This document shows, in pieces, positions 9,837-19,265 of a DNA stretch of 64,000 nucleotides. Numbering within the stretch: position 1 is the stretch's first letter; the number at the start of each line of letters is the position of its first letter. The DNA lies in contig NZ_VLXZ01000009.1 in assembly GCF_007293315.1 (NCBI RefSeq), positions 62,001 to 126,000 of the forward strand, written 5' to 3'. The DNA is from Alkalicoccobacillus porphyridii (GTDB lineage Bacteria; Bacillota; Bacilli; Bacillales; Bacillaceae_D). Under the pieces are notes generated by a model. The model did no database searches and was not told where the DNA came from. It worked only from the letters and a program-made list of their open reading frames with translations. Both the position numbers and the translations under genes were made by a program.

Positions 9837-10535
9837 ATGAGCGTGAGAACTGAAATGAATAGCATTTTTTCGTTTCTATTTGGTAAACCAGTGACACATA
9901 ATATATTATATACATGCTTTTATTGGATTGTATTTCTTACTTTCATACTTGTCGCTATCATAACTTCTTTAATTCCATCCATTCCTTGGTATGTTCCTGT
10001 GATATGGTTCATTGCCTTTCCACTATTTGTGAGAGTGAATCATTTTTTTGCGAAATTATTTTACAAAGGCATCACCGTTCCGAGTGGAAAATTCATTAAT
10101 AAAAAGTCAGTCAGTGCATTACTTGGAGCAGCTTTCTTACAGGCTAGTGTATTATTTTCCGTTTTTATATTTCTCATCACATCAATGCCTGGAGGGTCAT
10201 TTGTTGTTAATAGTCAGTCTTCACATAATGGAGAAGTATTTCATTTATCTATTGGCTCTCTAAAGGGAACCTACACTGATTTCCCGTCAATCAGTGTAAA
10301 TGATGAGAGAGCGGAGGATGAGACTATGCATGTACCATATAGGGCAGAGGTGTCTGAAGGAAGCTATCAAATTAGAGTACATCATTACGATAATGAAGAG
10401 CTTCTTTTTGAAGAAACCATTCATTCATCAACTGAGGATCATATTTCAGTGCCTGTAATAGATGGTCCCTATCTAATATCTCTACATGCAGAGGAGCAAG
10501 CGAAGGGAATAAAGTTCAGTTTTCCTTTACAATAA
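9837..10535 (+). CDS. membrane protein of unknown function
   Basis: Protein of 232 residues with three hydrophobic segments (about 22-46, 48-66 and 92-117) followed by a soluble, probably extracellular beta-rich domain of about 110 residues. No family is recognised. There is no good ribosome-binding site before ATG 9837, and ATG 9855 is an alternative. The last 12 codons and the terminator lie in a 110-bp segment that is repeated 4.1 kb downstream, so this gene originally ran convergently into the methyltransferase gene now at 14714-15280. Confidence 0.6.
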   Translation: MSVRTEMNSIFSFLFGKPVTHNILYTCFYWIVFLTFILVAIITSLIPSIPWYVPVIWFIAFPLFVRVNHFFAKLFYKGITVPSGKFINKKSVSALLGAAFLQASVLFSVFIFLITSMPGGSFVVNSQSSHNGEVFHLSIGSLKGTYTDFPSISVNDERAEDETMHVPYRAEVSEGSYQIRVHHYDNEELLFEETIHSSTEDHISVPVIDGPYLISLHAEEQAKGIKFSFPLQ

Positions 10536-10609
10536 TCAGAATGGCCCCGCTCACCAAATGTGACGGGGCCATTTTTACGTTATTTACTTTCGCTTTTTAG
10601 TCCTACAAT
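10500..10609. repeat. 110-bp direct repeat, left copy
   Basis: Begins GCGAAGGGAATAAAG and ends TTTAGTCCTACAAT. It matches 14633-14743 with one C/T substitution and one extra T in a T-run. It contains the 3' end of the preceding gene, a terminator, and a copy of the last codons of the methyltransferase gene. Confidence 0.95.
10540..10577. terminator. bidirectional terminator, left repeat copy
   Basis: AATGGCCCCG pairs with CGGGGCCATT (10 bp) with T on both outer sides. It sits inside the direct repeat. Confidence 0.85.
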
Positions 10610-10750
10610 CTGATGGTGGAGGGAATTTAGGAAACATACCCTTATTATAACTCCACCCCTTCCAGATAATGTTTCACCATATCAACTTAACATCGCCTGG
10701 GAAATCCCATTGTTAAGAGACAGGGTTATGTCCCAAGTTCTTGCTTATTC

Positions 10751-13700
10751 CTATTCATTCAAAGCTCTTCTTTTATGAATATAAAAAATAGTCATTCCAA
10801 CAACCAGTAATAAGAGTCCAATAACTAAATAGTTATACAGATTCGTTGCTGTTTGTGGTAGTAAATTAGTTTGATTAGTTGATTGATTATCAGAGTCCAC
10901 ATCAGTTTTTGATGCAACTTCTTCTTGGTTTGAGTTTGTATAATCTTGTTCAACAACTGATTCTACTTGTGGAGTTTCTTTATTCCCATCTTGACTTACT
11001 TTATTATCATTTTCTTCTTTACTTGTAGTCTCTTCTTCTTCACTTGTATTCTCTTCTTCTTCACTTGTATTCTCTTCTTCTTCACTTGTATTCTCTTCTT
11101 CTTCGCTTGTAGTCTCTTCTTCTTCGCTTGTATTCTCTTCTTCTTCGTTTGTGTTCTCTTCTTCTTCATCTATTTCTGGAGTTGAGTCATTTTGCTCATC
11201 TTCTTCTGAAGAGTCCTCATCGATAATCACAATTTCATCTGTACCTTCATCATTGTTAGCTGCTTCAAAAACAGTGAACATACTAAAGTGATACGTAACA
11301 ACAGTAACTTGTCCATTGCTATATGTACCACCTACATTTTCCCACTTCCCTTTTTCTTCATTGAAATAAAAGACTTTTAAGTTATTTGGGTTTTTCGCAC
11401 GCTCTGCATTTACATTAAAAGTAAGCGTAACTCCTTCTTTAAACTGACTAATAGTACGCGTTCCTTGTTTGATCGTAAAATCATACGTTCCGCTTAAACT
11501 ATTTGAATCACTTGGCTGTTCTTTCACTTCAATTGTTACAGGCTCATCACTATTACCGAAGCTAGAAGCCGGAATTAATGACTGAACGCCATCTTTTTGA
11601 AGCGTGATTGATTGTTTATTTTCAATTAACATTCTTGTTTGTTCTGGTGTCAGTTCCATTGATTCGTTATTCTTTTGCTTATTTAAATCTAACGTAATCG
11701 ATTTTCCATCTGGACTAACGACAAAGCCCTTTTCTTCTGGAAATGAGCGTAAAACTTCTTCACGGTCAATTATTATTTCTTCTATTTCTTCTTCTATTTC
11801 TTCCTCATCATCCCAGTCATTCCAATCCCCATTGCCTCCATCATAGTAAACTCTTACGCCATCATTACGTAAATACGTGATTGTTGATTCATCCGAAATA
11901 TCATTACCATATAAATAGACAGTTTGGAGACGCGGTAATTCTCTTAGAATAGAAATATCGGTTATTCCGTTATAAGCTAAATCTAAGTATTCAATACTCT
12001 CTAACCCTGCTAAGCTTGAGATATCTTTAATATCATTTGAAGATAAGTAAAGACTACTTAAATTTTTCATATTTTTAAGTGCTGAAATATCTGAGATGTT
12101 ATTATTTTGTAAATCAAGCGACTCAAGTTTTGTTAATTTTGCTAAACTTGAAATGTCGTTAATTTCATTCGAGTTTAAAGAAAGCTCTTCTAATTCAAAC
12201 ATTTCCGCTAGAGCATCAATATTTGAAATCTGATTCCAAGATAGGTGAAGATCTCTTAAATTTGTAATGTTCTTTAAAGGTGAAATATCCTCAACCTGAT
12301 TATTCTGCAAATACAATTCTTCTAATTGAGTCATGTCCGACAATGCTTTAATTCCAGCAATTTCATTATTGCCTAAACGTAAATACGTTACATTTTTTAA
12401 ATTTGTTAAAGCAGCAATATCTTTGATTTCATTATTCGCTAAGTCCAGTCGACTTAATTCAGTCATTTCTGCCAATGCATCAAGATTTGTTATTGAATTA
12501 TTATCTAAGTCTAAAGATTCAAGAATCAATAAATCTTTCAACGAAGATATATCAGAAATACTGTTATTGTATAGGCTTAAATATGTTAGCTTAGTTAAGT
12601 TTTTGATTGCTGAGATATCAGATACCTTATTATGTCCTAAAGAAAGTTCACTTAATGAAGTTAGACCCGCTAACTGAGAAATATCTATTAATTCACTGGT
12701 ATTTAGATAAAGTGATCTTAATTTCTCCGCATATTGTATTCCTTCCAATGAAGATAGATCTGAATGATAATAATTTAAATGCTCTAGATACTTCATATCC
12801 GCTTCTGTAACATTTCTAGTGTGGATTCCTAATTCTTCTGCTACAGAATGACGAAAATCTTCATTTTCAAATTTTACTTGAGGTGCATCCATGTCCGCAC
12901 CATCTGTTTTTACTCTTATATGATGATACTTTTCTAAGTTATATAAGTAATCGGCATAGAAGCTAACATTATACATAATATTTGAAGCTAGTCCTGTTAG
13001 CGTATATTCTTTAATACCTTTTTCGATTTTTTGTGTATCAACATGAAAATACTCTCCATCTTTATCTGCATCAGCATAAATTCGAAATCCTGTGATTTTA
13101 GATACGTCATTCCATTTTAACGTAAATGAATTGTCAGTCACTTTAGAAACTATGTAGTTGAATGGTTCTGCTGCTTCTTTCATTTCCTTTAATTTAAATT
13201 GAAGTTGAATCGGATTATTCATATAATCTTTTACGGCATTGATTTCAATTGTTTGAACGGCTGCGATACTAGGGTCTTCATCGTTATAAAGTGCTACTTC
13301 ATGTTTACCTACAGGCAACATCAATTGACCGTTCGTATTATTAAGCCACTCATCACTTTTAAAATGTTTATTGCTTTCATCCAATCCACGCACTTGAATT
13401 TTTTCATTATAACTAGGGTCTTCGTTGACCATAATAATGAGAGAGACTGGGATTAGTTCATCTTCAGTCCAATCAGGCGTTGCATAGGTATAATCATAAT
13501 AATAATCATCTAAATAAACTTGAATGTAAATATTATATCCTTTACCTGCTATTAGATCGGTAAATGTATAACGATTCTGCTCTCCCGGTACAATAACTTC
13601 CTCACCATTAATCCTTAATTCAAATTCTTCTACATCATGGCTTGAGTTCCAAGTAACCGTAATTGAGTTACTAGTTGTTGTCACTTCGTCGAAAGAGAGT

Positions 13701-14113
13701 TCATAATTTGAATAATCAACAGTTTCTTCTTCCTCTAGTTCTAGCATTTCTTCTACTGCTAGGTCTTTTTCAGATGTTAGTACTTCTTCAGTTCCTAATT
13801 CATCTAATTTGTTTAATTCATCTATATCTATTTCTTCTTGTTTATTTTCTGGTGTCGTGTCTTTTACTACTGTATCTTCGGTTTTACTTTGTTCGAGTAA
13901 AGGGTTTTCATCCTTAACTTCTTCTACATATGTTTCTTTTGTTACTTCGGTTTCTTTCTGCTCTTCCTGTTCTTGCTGTTCTTCTACATCTTGTTCTTCT
14001 TTTACATCTTCAAGATCTTCCGCTATTGCCAACGCTTGTAGCGGTGATGTAAACAAAGAGAATGTAAGTAAGAATACTAAAAATACATGAACAAACTTAA
14101 ATTTATTTCTCAT
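10751..14113 (-). CDS. internalin-like LRR cell wall-anchored protein
   Basis: Surface protein of 1120 residues. In order: a signal peptide (1-30, ending LQALA); an acidic linker; two fibronectin-III-like stretches (about 140-215 and 310-405); 13 tandem 22-residue leucine-rich repeats (about 464-750, consensus LxxLxLxNNxIxDIxxLxxLxx); an acidic tract; a beta-rich domain (about 800-960, with FSMFTVFEAAN); a stalk of EEEE(N/T)TSE repeats; and a sorting signal LPQTA at 1085-1089 with a hydrophobic helix and KRR. LPxTA is typical of class D/C sortases. Likely role: adhesion or protein binding at the wall. It lies alone inside a 4-kb insert bounded by direct repeats. Confidence 0.88.
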   Translation of the reverse strand: MRNKFKFVHVFLVFLLTFSLFTSPLQALAIAEDLEDVKEEQDVEEQQEQEEQKETEVTKETYVEEVKDENPLLEQSKTEDTVVKDTTPENKQEEIDIDELNKLDELGTEEVLTSEKDLAVEEMLELEEEETVDYSNYELSFDEVTTTSNSITVTWNSSHDVEEFELRINGEEVIVPGEQNRYTFTDLIAGKGYNIYIQVYLDDYYYDYTYATPDWTEDELIPVSLIIMVNEDPSYNEKIQVRGLDESNKHFKSDEWLNNTNGQLMLPVGKHEVALYNDEDPSIAAVQTIEINAVKDYMNNPIQLQFKLKEMKEAAEPFNYIVSKVTDNSFTLKWNDVSKITGFRIYADADKDGEYFHVDTQKIEKGIKEYTLTGLASNIMYNVSFYADYLYNLEKYHHIRVKTDGADMDAPQVKFENEDFRHSVAEELGIHTRNVTEADMKYLEHLNYYHSDLSSLEGIQYAEKLRSLYLNTSELIDISQLAGLTSLSELSLGHNKVSDISAIKNLTKLTYLSLYNNSISDISSLKDLLILESLDLDNNSITNLDALAEMTELSRLDLANNEIKDIAALTNLKNVTYLRLGNNEIAGIKALSDMTQLEELYLQNNQVEDISPLKNITNLRDLHLSWNQISNIDALAEMFELEELSLNSNEINDISSLAKLTKLESLDLQNNNISDISALKNMKNLSSLYLSSNDIKDISSLAGLESIEYLDLAYNGITDISILRELPRLQTVYLYGNDISDESTITYLRNDGVRVYYDGGNGDWNDWDDEEEIEEEIEEIIIDREEVLRSFPEEKGFVVSPDGKSITLDLNKQKNNESMELTPEQTRMLIENKQSITLQKDGVQSLIPASSFGNSDEPVTIEVKEQPSDSNSLSGTYDFTIKQGTRTISQFKEGVTLTFNVNAERAKNPNNLKVFYFNEEKGKWENVGGTYSNGQVTVVTYHFSMFTVFEAANNDEGTDEIVIIDEDSSEEDEQNDSTPEIDEEEENTNEEEENTSEEEETTSEEEENTSEEEENTSEEEENTSEEEETTSKEENDNKVSQDGNKETPQVESVVEQDYTNSNQEEVASKTDVDSDNQSTNQTNLLPQTATNLYNYLVIGLLLLVVGMTIFYIHKRRALNE

Positions 14114-14435
14114 TTGTATATCTACCCCTTTTTTAATTAAAGCTACCTAAATTATAGCCCTTTTACAATATACACCAGATACCCAAATGAGTAAAGATAC
14201 CTATATTAATAATAGTTAAAAAAGACTACAATTTGGCATTAAGCTCAATCGTTTGAAAAAGATAAATCTAATAAGTGTCAATAAAAGCGATAAAAGCAGG
14301 AACTAAGTCCTAAAGTCCATTTATCTAGTTTCTTTTAAGGTCTAATGACTTTCAAGCTGCTGAATTACTTGATAACCGATTCACTCGAGTAAGCTTAGAG
14401 AGAAGCATTTACTTGTAGTTCATGAAATTTCTTAA
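14114..14435. other. intergenic, no intact gene
   Basis: AT-rich stretch between the LRR gene start and the recombinase remnant. The part nearest 14113 carries the LRR gene's AAGGGG ribosome-binding site. No intact reading frame or hairpin is seen. The segment 14340-14430 may be further, unreadable recombinase sequence. Confidence 0.5.
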
Positions 14436-14645
14436 TTCGGACGAAATGCAAAAGAAAATAGACGAAAGGAAGCATTTAGAGAAGAAAACATTGATATTAT
14501 CATCCTTAATATACCGATTTTATATGCCGGAAACGCGGGGGCAATACCAGGGGTAGGAGAACTCATTTCAAATCTAGTTCTCTCTTTATTATCCTGGATC
14601 GTCAGGGACAAGAGGAAACGCAATAGCACTAGGCGAAGGGAATAA
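14436..14645 (+). pseudogene. serine recombinase (resolvase) remnant
   Basis: The open frame from 14436 to the stop at 14643-14645 reads, in part, ENIDIIILNIPIL, then GELISNLVLSLLSW, then RDKRKRNSTRRRE. This follows the end of the catalytic domain of small serine recombinases (IDIVVLDMPLL, the LVLQILS helix, then the charged E-helix ending RQxEGI). There is no start codon, and the N-terminal catalytic part and the DNA-binding tail are gone. The frame ends where the right copy of the 110-bp repeat begins, so the gene was cut by the event that made the repeat. It is not functional. Confidence 0.72.
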
Positions 14646-14743
14646 AGTTCAGTTTTCTTTTACAATAATCAGAATGGCCCCGCTCACCAAATGTGACGGG
14701 GCCATTTTTTACGTTATTTACTTTCGCTTTTTAGTCCTACAAT
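14633..14743. repeat. 110-bp direct repeat, right copy
   Basis: Same sequence and orientation as 10500-10609, with a T for C and one more T in a T-run. It contains the true 3' end of the methyltransferase gene and its terminator. Confidence 0.95.
14673..14710. terminator. bidirectional terminator, right repeat copy
   Basis: AATGGCCCCG pairs with CGGGGCCATT. It serves the methyltransferase gene on the minus strand. Confidence 0.85.
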
Positions 14744-15280
14744 AATATAGACTGGCTGTCCAGCTACATCCATCTCAGGAAAAATCACCTCTTCAATTGT
14801 AAAACCTGCTTTGATCATTTCCTCCCTCATTTCTTCAGAGGAGACTCTAGGTGCTTGAATGCCATCCACCTTTTCTATTTCAATACATACGAACATTCCG
14901 TTCTCTTTTAAAACCCTGTGAATCTCTCGTAATGCAGTGGATAGAGGTTGTACTTCATGCAAAGAGATAGATGCAACAGATTTATCAAAGCTTTCACTAA
15001 CTAGATTCATCTCCGTAAAGTCACCTACAGATATATCAATATTCTTTATTTTTTTGTGAGTAGCCATCTCTTCTAAATATTGCAGAATCTCTGAATCAAA
15101 ATCAAAGGCAACGACTGATTGCACATGCTTGGCAATCGCAAGTGAGATATATCCCGTACCAGCACCTAGATCTAATACATGATCCTCATTACTTGGCGAT
15201 AAATACTTAAAAACCTCCTTCGCTTCAACTCTATCGATGTTCTCTAGATTATGAATTTTCCTTTGCAATCTTACATCCAT
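14714..15280 (-). CDS. class I SAM-dependent methyltransferase
   Basis: Protein of 188 residues with a Rossmann methyltransferase domain: motif I VLDLGAGTGYISLAIA, the acidic end of strand 2 VVAFDFDSE, VGDFTEMNL, and the post-motif segment SLHEVQPLSTALREIHRVLKENG. It is most like ubiquinone/UbiE-type small-molecule methylases, but the substrate cannot be told. ATG at 15280 is preferred over the TTG reading at 15316, since GGGTGAGGG lies just upstream. Its last codons lie in the duplicated 110-bp segment. Confidence 0.83.
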   Translation of the reverse strand: MDVRLQRKIHNLENIDRVEAKEVFKYLSPSNEDHVLDLGAGTGYISLAIAKHVQSVVAFDFDSEILQYLEEMATHKKIKNIDISVGDFTEMNLVSESFDKSVASISLHEVQPLSTALREIHRVLKENGMFVCIEIEKVDGIQAPRVSSEEMREEMIKAGFTIEEVIFPEMDVAGQPVYIIVGLKSESK

Positions 15281-15415
15281 TTCCCTCACCCTTTTATAGA
15301 TATTAAGAATCTCCAATAACTATAATATGCTTTTTTATGTTTGTACATTATTTTGTTCTAAATAAATCACAAAAACCAATATCAGATCAGATATTGGTTT
15401 TTGTATAAGTACCAA

Positions 15416-15919
15416 TCATTCTTTAGGAATTCTAGGGTTTAGCGAATGACCTTTATATATCTTTTTCCAATCAATTGGTCTCTCCATTCTTCTCTCGGGT
15501 TCTTGTAACGATGAGAATCCGTATTGTTTATAGAGTTTGTGAGCATCATTTGTGCCGAGATTAAAACGTGTACCACTTAGCTGCGGATGTCCAGTAATAA
15601 CATTAATCAACCATTTACTAAGACCTCGCCCCCGGTAATCAGGCAAAATAAACACATCACACAACCACGAAAACCGAACCAAATCGGAAATAACACGTGC
15701 AAAGCCAACGAGCTTCGCCTCACCATTTGATGAAACTTGTTCATACACACCATAACAAAGGATAGAGTTTTCTATTGCAATCGCCACAAGCTCCTTTGGC
15801 GTATCCTCTGACCACCAGTAGGATTCTTTGGTTAGGAAGGTGTGAATGGCATCTATATCGAGAAGTTGTTTGTCAGTGCTAATTGTGAAATTGTTTTGTG
15901 TGTAGGTTAGATTTTTCAA
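15416..15919 (-). CDS. GNAT family N-acetyltransferase
   Basis: Protein of about 167 residues. It contains the GNAT core: LVGFARVISD, the strand FSWLCDVFILPDYRGRGLSKWLI (acetyl-CoA loop motif RGRGLS), and NAHKLYKQYGFxxL-like DAHKLYKQYGF. The start is probably TTG at 15919, with GGAG 8 bases upstream. This leaves 25 bp after the helicase stop, so it is likely the last gene of that operon. The substrate is unknown. Confidence 0.8.
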   Translation of the reverse strand: MKNLTYTQNNFTISTDKQLLDIDAIHTFLTKESYWWSEDTPKELVAIAIENSILCYGVYEQVSSNGEAKLVGFARVISDLVRFSWLCDVFILPDYRGRGLSKWLINVITGHPQLSGTRFNLGTNDAHKLYKQYGFSSLQEPERRMERPIDWKKIYKGHSLNPRIPKE

Positions 15920-15944
15920 GGTGATTTTCTCCAATCCAATGAAA

Positions 15945-18830
15945 TTATCCCTCAACTAAATATCTATATAACTTCTCTTCCACAGCATTTTCTAGGACAA
16001 GATCCATGTGAACGACCGGAAGATACCTTCCATCCTTACCTGGCATTGTGGTGTCATTAGCGCTACCTTCAGCACAGTAAGCAGTGCCTAGATAATAGAA
16101 GTCAGTTCCTTCGTCATTATCTTTTTTCACAAATACATGCAAATCAATATTATTTTCCTTTGCATGAATGATATCAATAACTTCCTTTGAAGAAGTTGTT
16201 CTTTTGCTACGCGTACTCCACCTTAGAACTTCTCTATTTAGAAATTCTTCGTTATAGCTAATACTCTCTTCAATATCGTCCTGCTTATGATATGTTACAA
16301 AAATGGGACAGGTTTGATGTTTCGTTTTGTATCCGTAGATTGTGGAGCTTTCATCATTTTCCCAGTTTAGTAGCTTACAAGCATCCTTACGTGAATACTT
16401 TTGATGTAAGCTGAGTGGTCTCTTATTGCTATATCTTTTATTTTTGATGCGAGCACTGCTAAGAACATCAACGAACAAATGCTTAAAATAAGCTTTTCTT
16501 TTTAAGCTTTCTCTAACATGTTCATTAAACATGTAGAAATCACCGGATACTTCAACTATTGCTCTATCTCCGTATTTCTTTCGATAGACTTGAGAGAAAA
16601 AGGATAGGTCTAAGTGACGTGCAACTGAGGCCAATGTAGCATTGTCTATTCTTATATCAAGTGAATCCATTTGTTGATCATAGTCAATATTAGATACTTT
16701 TTCATTAAGCATAAGCATTTCTAATAGCAATGTCTCATGAATTCTTTTTCCATTTAAAATTTCCTGAGAAAGCATTGTCAGCACTTGCTTCTCATACTCA
16801 GCTAACACTGGAACTTCCTCTTTCATCTTTAATAAAAAATCATAATAATTACTCTTCCCAACTAAAACATCCGGATCTACTGAATGATGCTCTAAGAAAT
16901 CAATGAGATATGGGACACGGCCTAATCGATTTTTCAGCTCACTATAACCTCCCTTTAAAACTTTCATAGCGGATAGCTTACTATCATCAATTGCTTTGAA
17001 GATTCGACTCTTAGCAATGGCTTCAAAGTTAATCGTTGAGACTCCCTTTATATAGCTTGTATCCTTTGTTTTTCTTCTAATATTATCCTTGTTCAGAGAT
17101 TGATCCCCTGATAAAGCAATAGGAATTAAGTAGTTTGTTTTATAGTTACCGATAAAATCAATAATTGTTACATAATCCTTTGAGTCATGCTTTCTTAACC
17201 CTCGACCAAGCTGCTGGATAAAAACGATACTTGATTCTGTCTGACGTAGCATGACAACTTGATTGACACAAGGAATATCAATACCTTCATTAAAAATATC
17301 TACGGTGATTAGATAATCTAATCTACCTGCTTCAAGATCCTTTACTCGTTGTTCTCGTTCAGCCTGCGAATGAGCGCCAGTTAATGCAGCGGTTTTATAA
17401 CCGTATGTATTTAAAGCTTGAGACAAACTAGTGGTCTCTTCCTTACGACTGCAAAAGATTAACCCGTGAACCCTTTTTCCTGAAAAGCCATAATACTCTA
17501 CCTTCTCAACTACATGCTTAACTCTTTCTTCGTTCACTAAATGATTAATTCCCGTTTGATCATCAATAACAGAACCATTAACCTCAAGTTCTGTAACACC
17601 AAAATAGTGGAAAGGACATAGCATCTCTTCTTCTAACGCTTCTTGGAGACGAATCTCATACGCAACATTATAATCAAATAGCTCATAAATATTAAAGTCA
17701 TCGCTACGTTCTGGTGTTGCTGTCATCCCCATCAAAAACGTTGGCTCAAAATAATCCATCACTCTAAGATAGGATGCCGCCCCTGCTTTATGCACCTCAT
17801 CAATCAAAATATAATCAAAATCATCCTTTGAGAAAGTAAATAACATCTCCGGTTTCGAAAGCGTCTGAACTGTTGCAAATAAATATTTCGCATCTGAATC
17901 TCTTTTTGAACCACTTAATAATCCAAATTCATGATCTAAACCACCAAGAACTCGCTTATAATCCTCCATTGCCTTCAACAGAATCTGCTCCCGATGGACT
18001 ACAAATAACATTCTTTTAGGAGCGTATTTCCTTACATCAAAAGCAGAAAGATAGGTTTTACCTGTTCCTGTCGCAGAAATGATAAGTCCTTTGTCTTTTC
18101 CAGCTTCGCGAACTGCTTGTATTTCTGCTAAAGCAGCTTCCTGCATCTTGTTAGGTATAATTGATAGTGCTTCCTCAATAGTATTTGGATAAGCACTTGG
18201 CATTTCTATAACCTGTTGGATTTCTTGTTGCTGTTTAGCTAGATCATAATTTCTTTCGTATTCTCGAATCCAGCCTTCATTAAGTGGAATGGCCGATTCC
18301 CACACTTGCTCAAACTGACTCTTGAAATGGTGAATGATCTCTCCGTTTTCATGTGATGTTAACTTTACGTTCCATTCATAATTTACCTTTAAGGCATGTG
18401 CTGTTAAGTTAGAACTTCCTACAATAAGTGAATAGTGAGTATCCTTTTCAAAAATATAACCTTTTGCATGAAAGCCCTTTACGTTGGTAAGCTTTACTTC
18501 TACATTCTCAAGCTTCATAAGCTCTCGGAAAATCTTAGGCTGATTAAAGCTTAAATAAGTAGACGTCAAAATCTGTCCTGTAACGCCTTTCTCTTTAAGA
18601 TCAAATAAAACAGACTTCAAAGTAGCCAGTCCGCTCTCAGTAATAAATGCCACAGAAAATAAAAAAGACCTACTACTCTCTAGTTCACTTAATAAAGTAT
18701 CTAAGACACTTTTGTTCTCTATTGTTTGATTAACCAACAGCTCCGGATGAAAGTTAGTAACTCTCGTCTGATGTTGATCTACAAACCCTTTATGTAAAGA
18801 AGCTTCTAAATTCTCAAGGAAGTTATACAT
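15945..18830 (-). CDS. PLD-DEAH helicase with DUF3427-like C-terminus
   Basis: Large protein of 961 residues with three parts. First, a phospholipase-D-like nuclease domain (about 40-190) with HAKGYIFEKD and GSSNLT, i.e. an HxK(x4)D motif. Second, a superfamily 2 helicase: Walker A SATGTGKT near 247, DEVH near 342, TATPER, and QQLGRGLRKH near 536. Third, a long C-terminal region (about 600-961) resembling DUF3427. Such proteins combine DNA cleavage or binding with ATP-driven translocation and are often found in accessory, defence-like loci. Its own function is untested. Upstream on the same strand are Nudix and MazG-like genes. Confidence 0.87.
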   Translation of the reverse strand: MYNFLENLEASLHKGFVDQHQTRVTNFHPELLVNQTIENKSVLDTLLSELESSRSFLFSVAFITESGLATLKSVLFDLKEKGVTGQILTSTYLSFNQPKIFRELMKLENVEVKLTNVKGFHAKGYIFEKDTHYSLIVGSSNLTAHALKVNYEWNVKLTSHENGEIIHHFKSQFEQVWESAIPLNEGWIREYERNYDLAKQQQEIQQVIEMPSAYPNTIEEALSIIPNKMQEAALAEIQAVREAGKDKGLIISATGTGKTYLSAFDVRKYAPKRMLFVVHREQILLKAMEDYKRVLGGLDHEFGLLSGSKRDSDAKYLFATVQTLSKPEMLFTFSKDDFDYILIDEVHKAGAASYLRVMDYFEPTFLMGMTATPERSDDFNIYELFDYNVAYEIRLQEALEEEMLCPFHYFGVTELEVNGSVIDDQTGINHLVNEERVKHVVEKVEYYGFSGKRVHGLIFCSRKEETTSLSQALNTYGYKTAALTGAHSQAEREQRVKDLEAGRLDYLITVDIFNEGIDIPCVNQVVMLRQTESSIVFIQQLGRGLRKHDSKDYVTIIDFIGNYKTNYLIPIALSGDQSLNKDNIRRKTKDTSYIKGVSTINFEAIAKSRIFKAIDDSKLSAMKVLKGGYSELKNRLGRVPYLIDFLEHHSVDPDVLVGKSNYYDFLLKMKEEVPVLAEYEKQVLTMLSQEILNGKRIHETLLLEMLMLNEKVSNIDYDQQMDSLDIRIDNATLASVARHLDLSFFSQVYRKKYGDRAIVEVSGDFYMFNEHVRESLKRKAYFKHLFVDVLSSARIKNKRYSNKRPLSLHQKYSRKDACKLLNWENDESSTIYGYKTKHQTCPIFVTYHKQDDIEESISYNEEFLNREVLRWSTRSKRTTSSKEVIDIIHAKENNIDLHVFVKKDNDEGTDFYYLGTAYCAEGSANDTTMPGKDGRYLPVVHMDLVLENAVEEKLYRYLVEG

Positions 18831-18866
18831 GCTGACCCTGCCTATCCACTAATTTAAAGTAAGTAA

Positions 18867-19262
18867 TTAGCCTAACTTCTTAACAATATTCTCTATTGCT
18901 GGAACATCTGCTGGCGCCCAATCTAAGTCAGCTAGCTCATTTGCAGCTAACCATCTAATTTCACTATGCTCTGTTAGAACTGGTTCTCCAGACACTAATT
19001 CACAATAAAAGGTTGTTAAGTGCACAATGCCAAAATCATATTCATACTCAGTTGTTTCTATTTTATCGTTTATCTTAATCTCGCATTCCATTTCTTCTTG
19101 AATTTCGCGAGCGAGCGCTTCTTGAGGGGTTTCTCCTTTTTCTATTTTGCCACCAGGAAACTCCCATTTAAACGGTAATACCTTTGAATCACCACGCTGT
19201 GCACACAATATTAGATTATCCTTAACGATTACTGCTCCAACTACGTGAATATTTTTCTTCAT
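18867..19262 (-). CDS. Nudix hydrolase, MutT-like
   Basis: Protein of 131 residues with a complete Nudix box, GGKIEKGETPQEALAREIQEEM (residues about 37-58), matching GX5EX7REUXEEXGU. The short N-terminal VVGAVIVKDNLILCAQRG and the WEFPGGK lead resemble MutT/CTP pyrophosphohydrolase-type enzymes that remove oxidised or abnormal nucleotides. It lies 36 bp upstream of the helicase gene, on the same strand, so cotranscription is likely. The actual nucleotide substrate is not known. Confidence 0.9.
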   Translation of the reverse strand: MKKNIHVVGAVIVKDNLILCAQRGDSKVLPFKWEFPGGKIEKGETPQEALAREIQEEMECEIKINDKIETTEYEYDFGIVHLTTFYCELVSGEPVLTEHSEIRWLAANELADLDWAPADVPAIENIVKKLG

Positions 19263-19265
19263 CTT

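Noticed and set aside
10685-10716. CTTAACA/TGTTAAG inverted repeat after the LRR gene as a terminator or IS end
   Set aside because: Stem is short and there is no T-run; I could not match it to a known insertion sequence terminus.
10967-11185. Open frame opposite the acidic repeat of the LRR gene
   Set aside because: It is the complement of the GAA-rich repeat, with Phe/Leu-rich product and no start signal.
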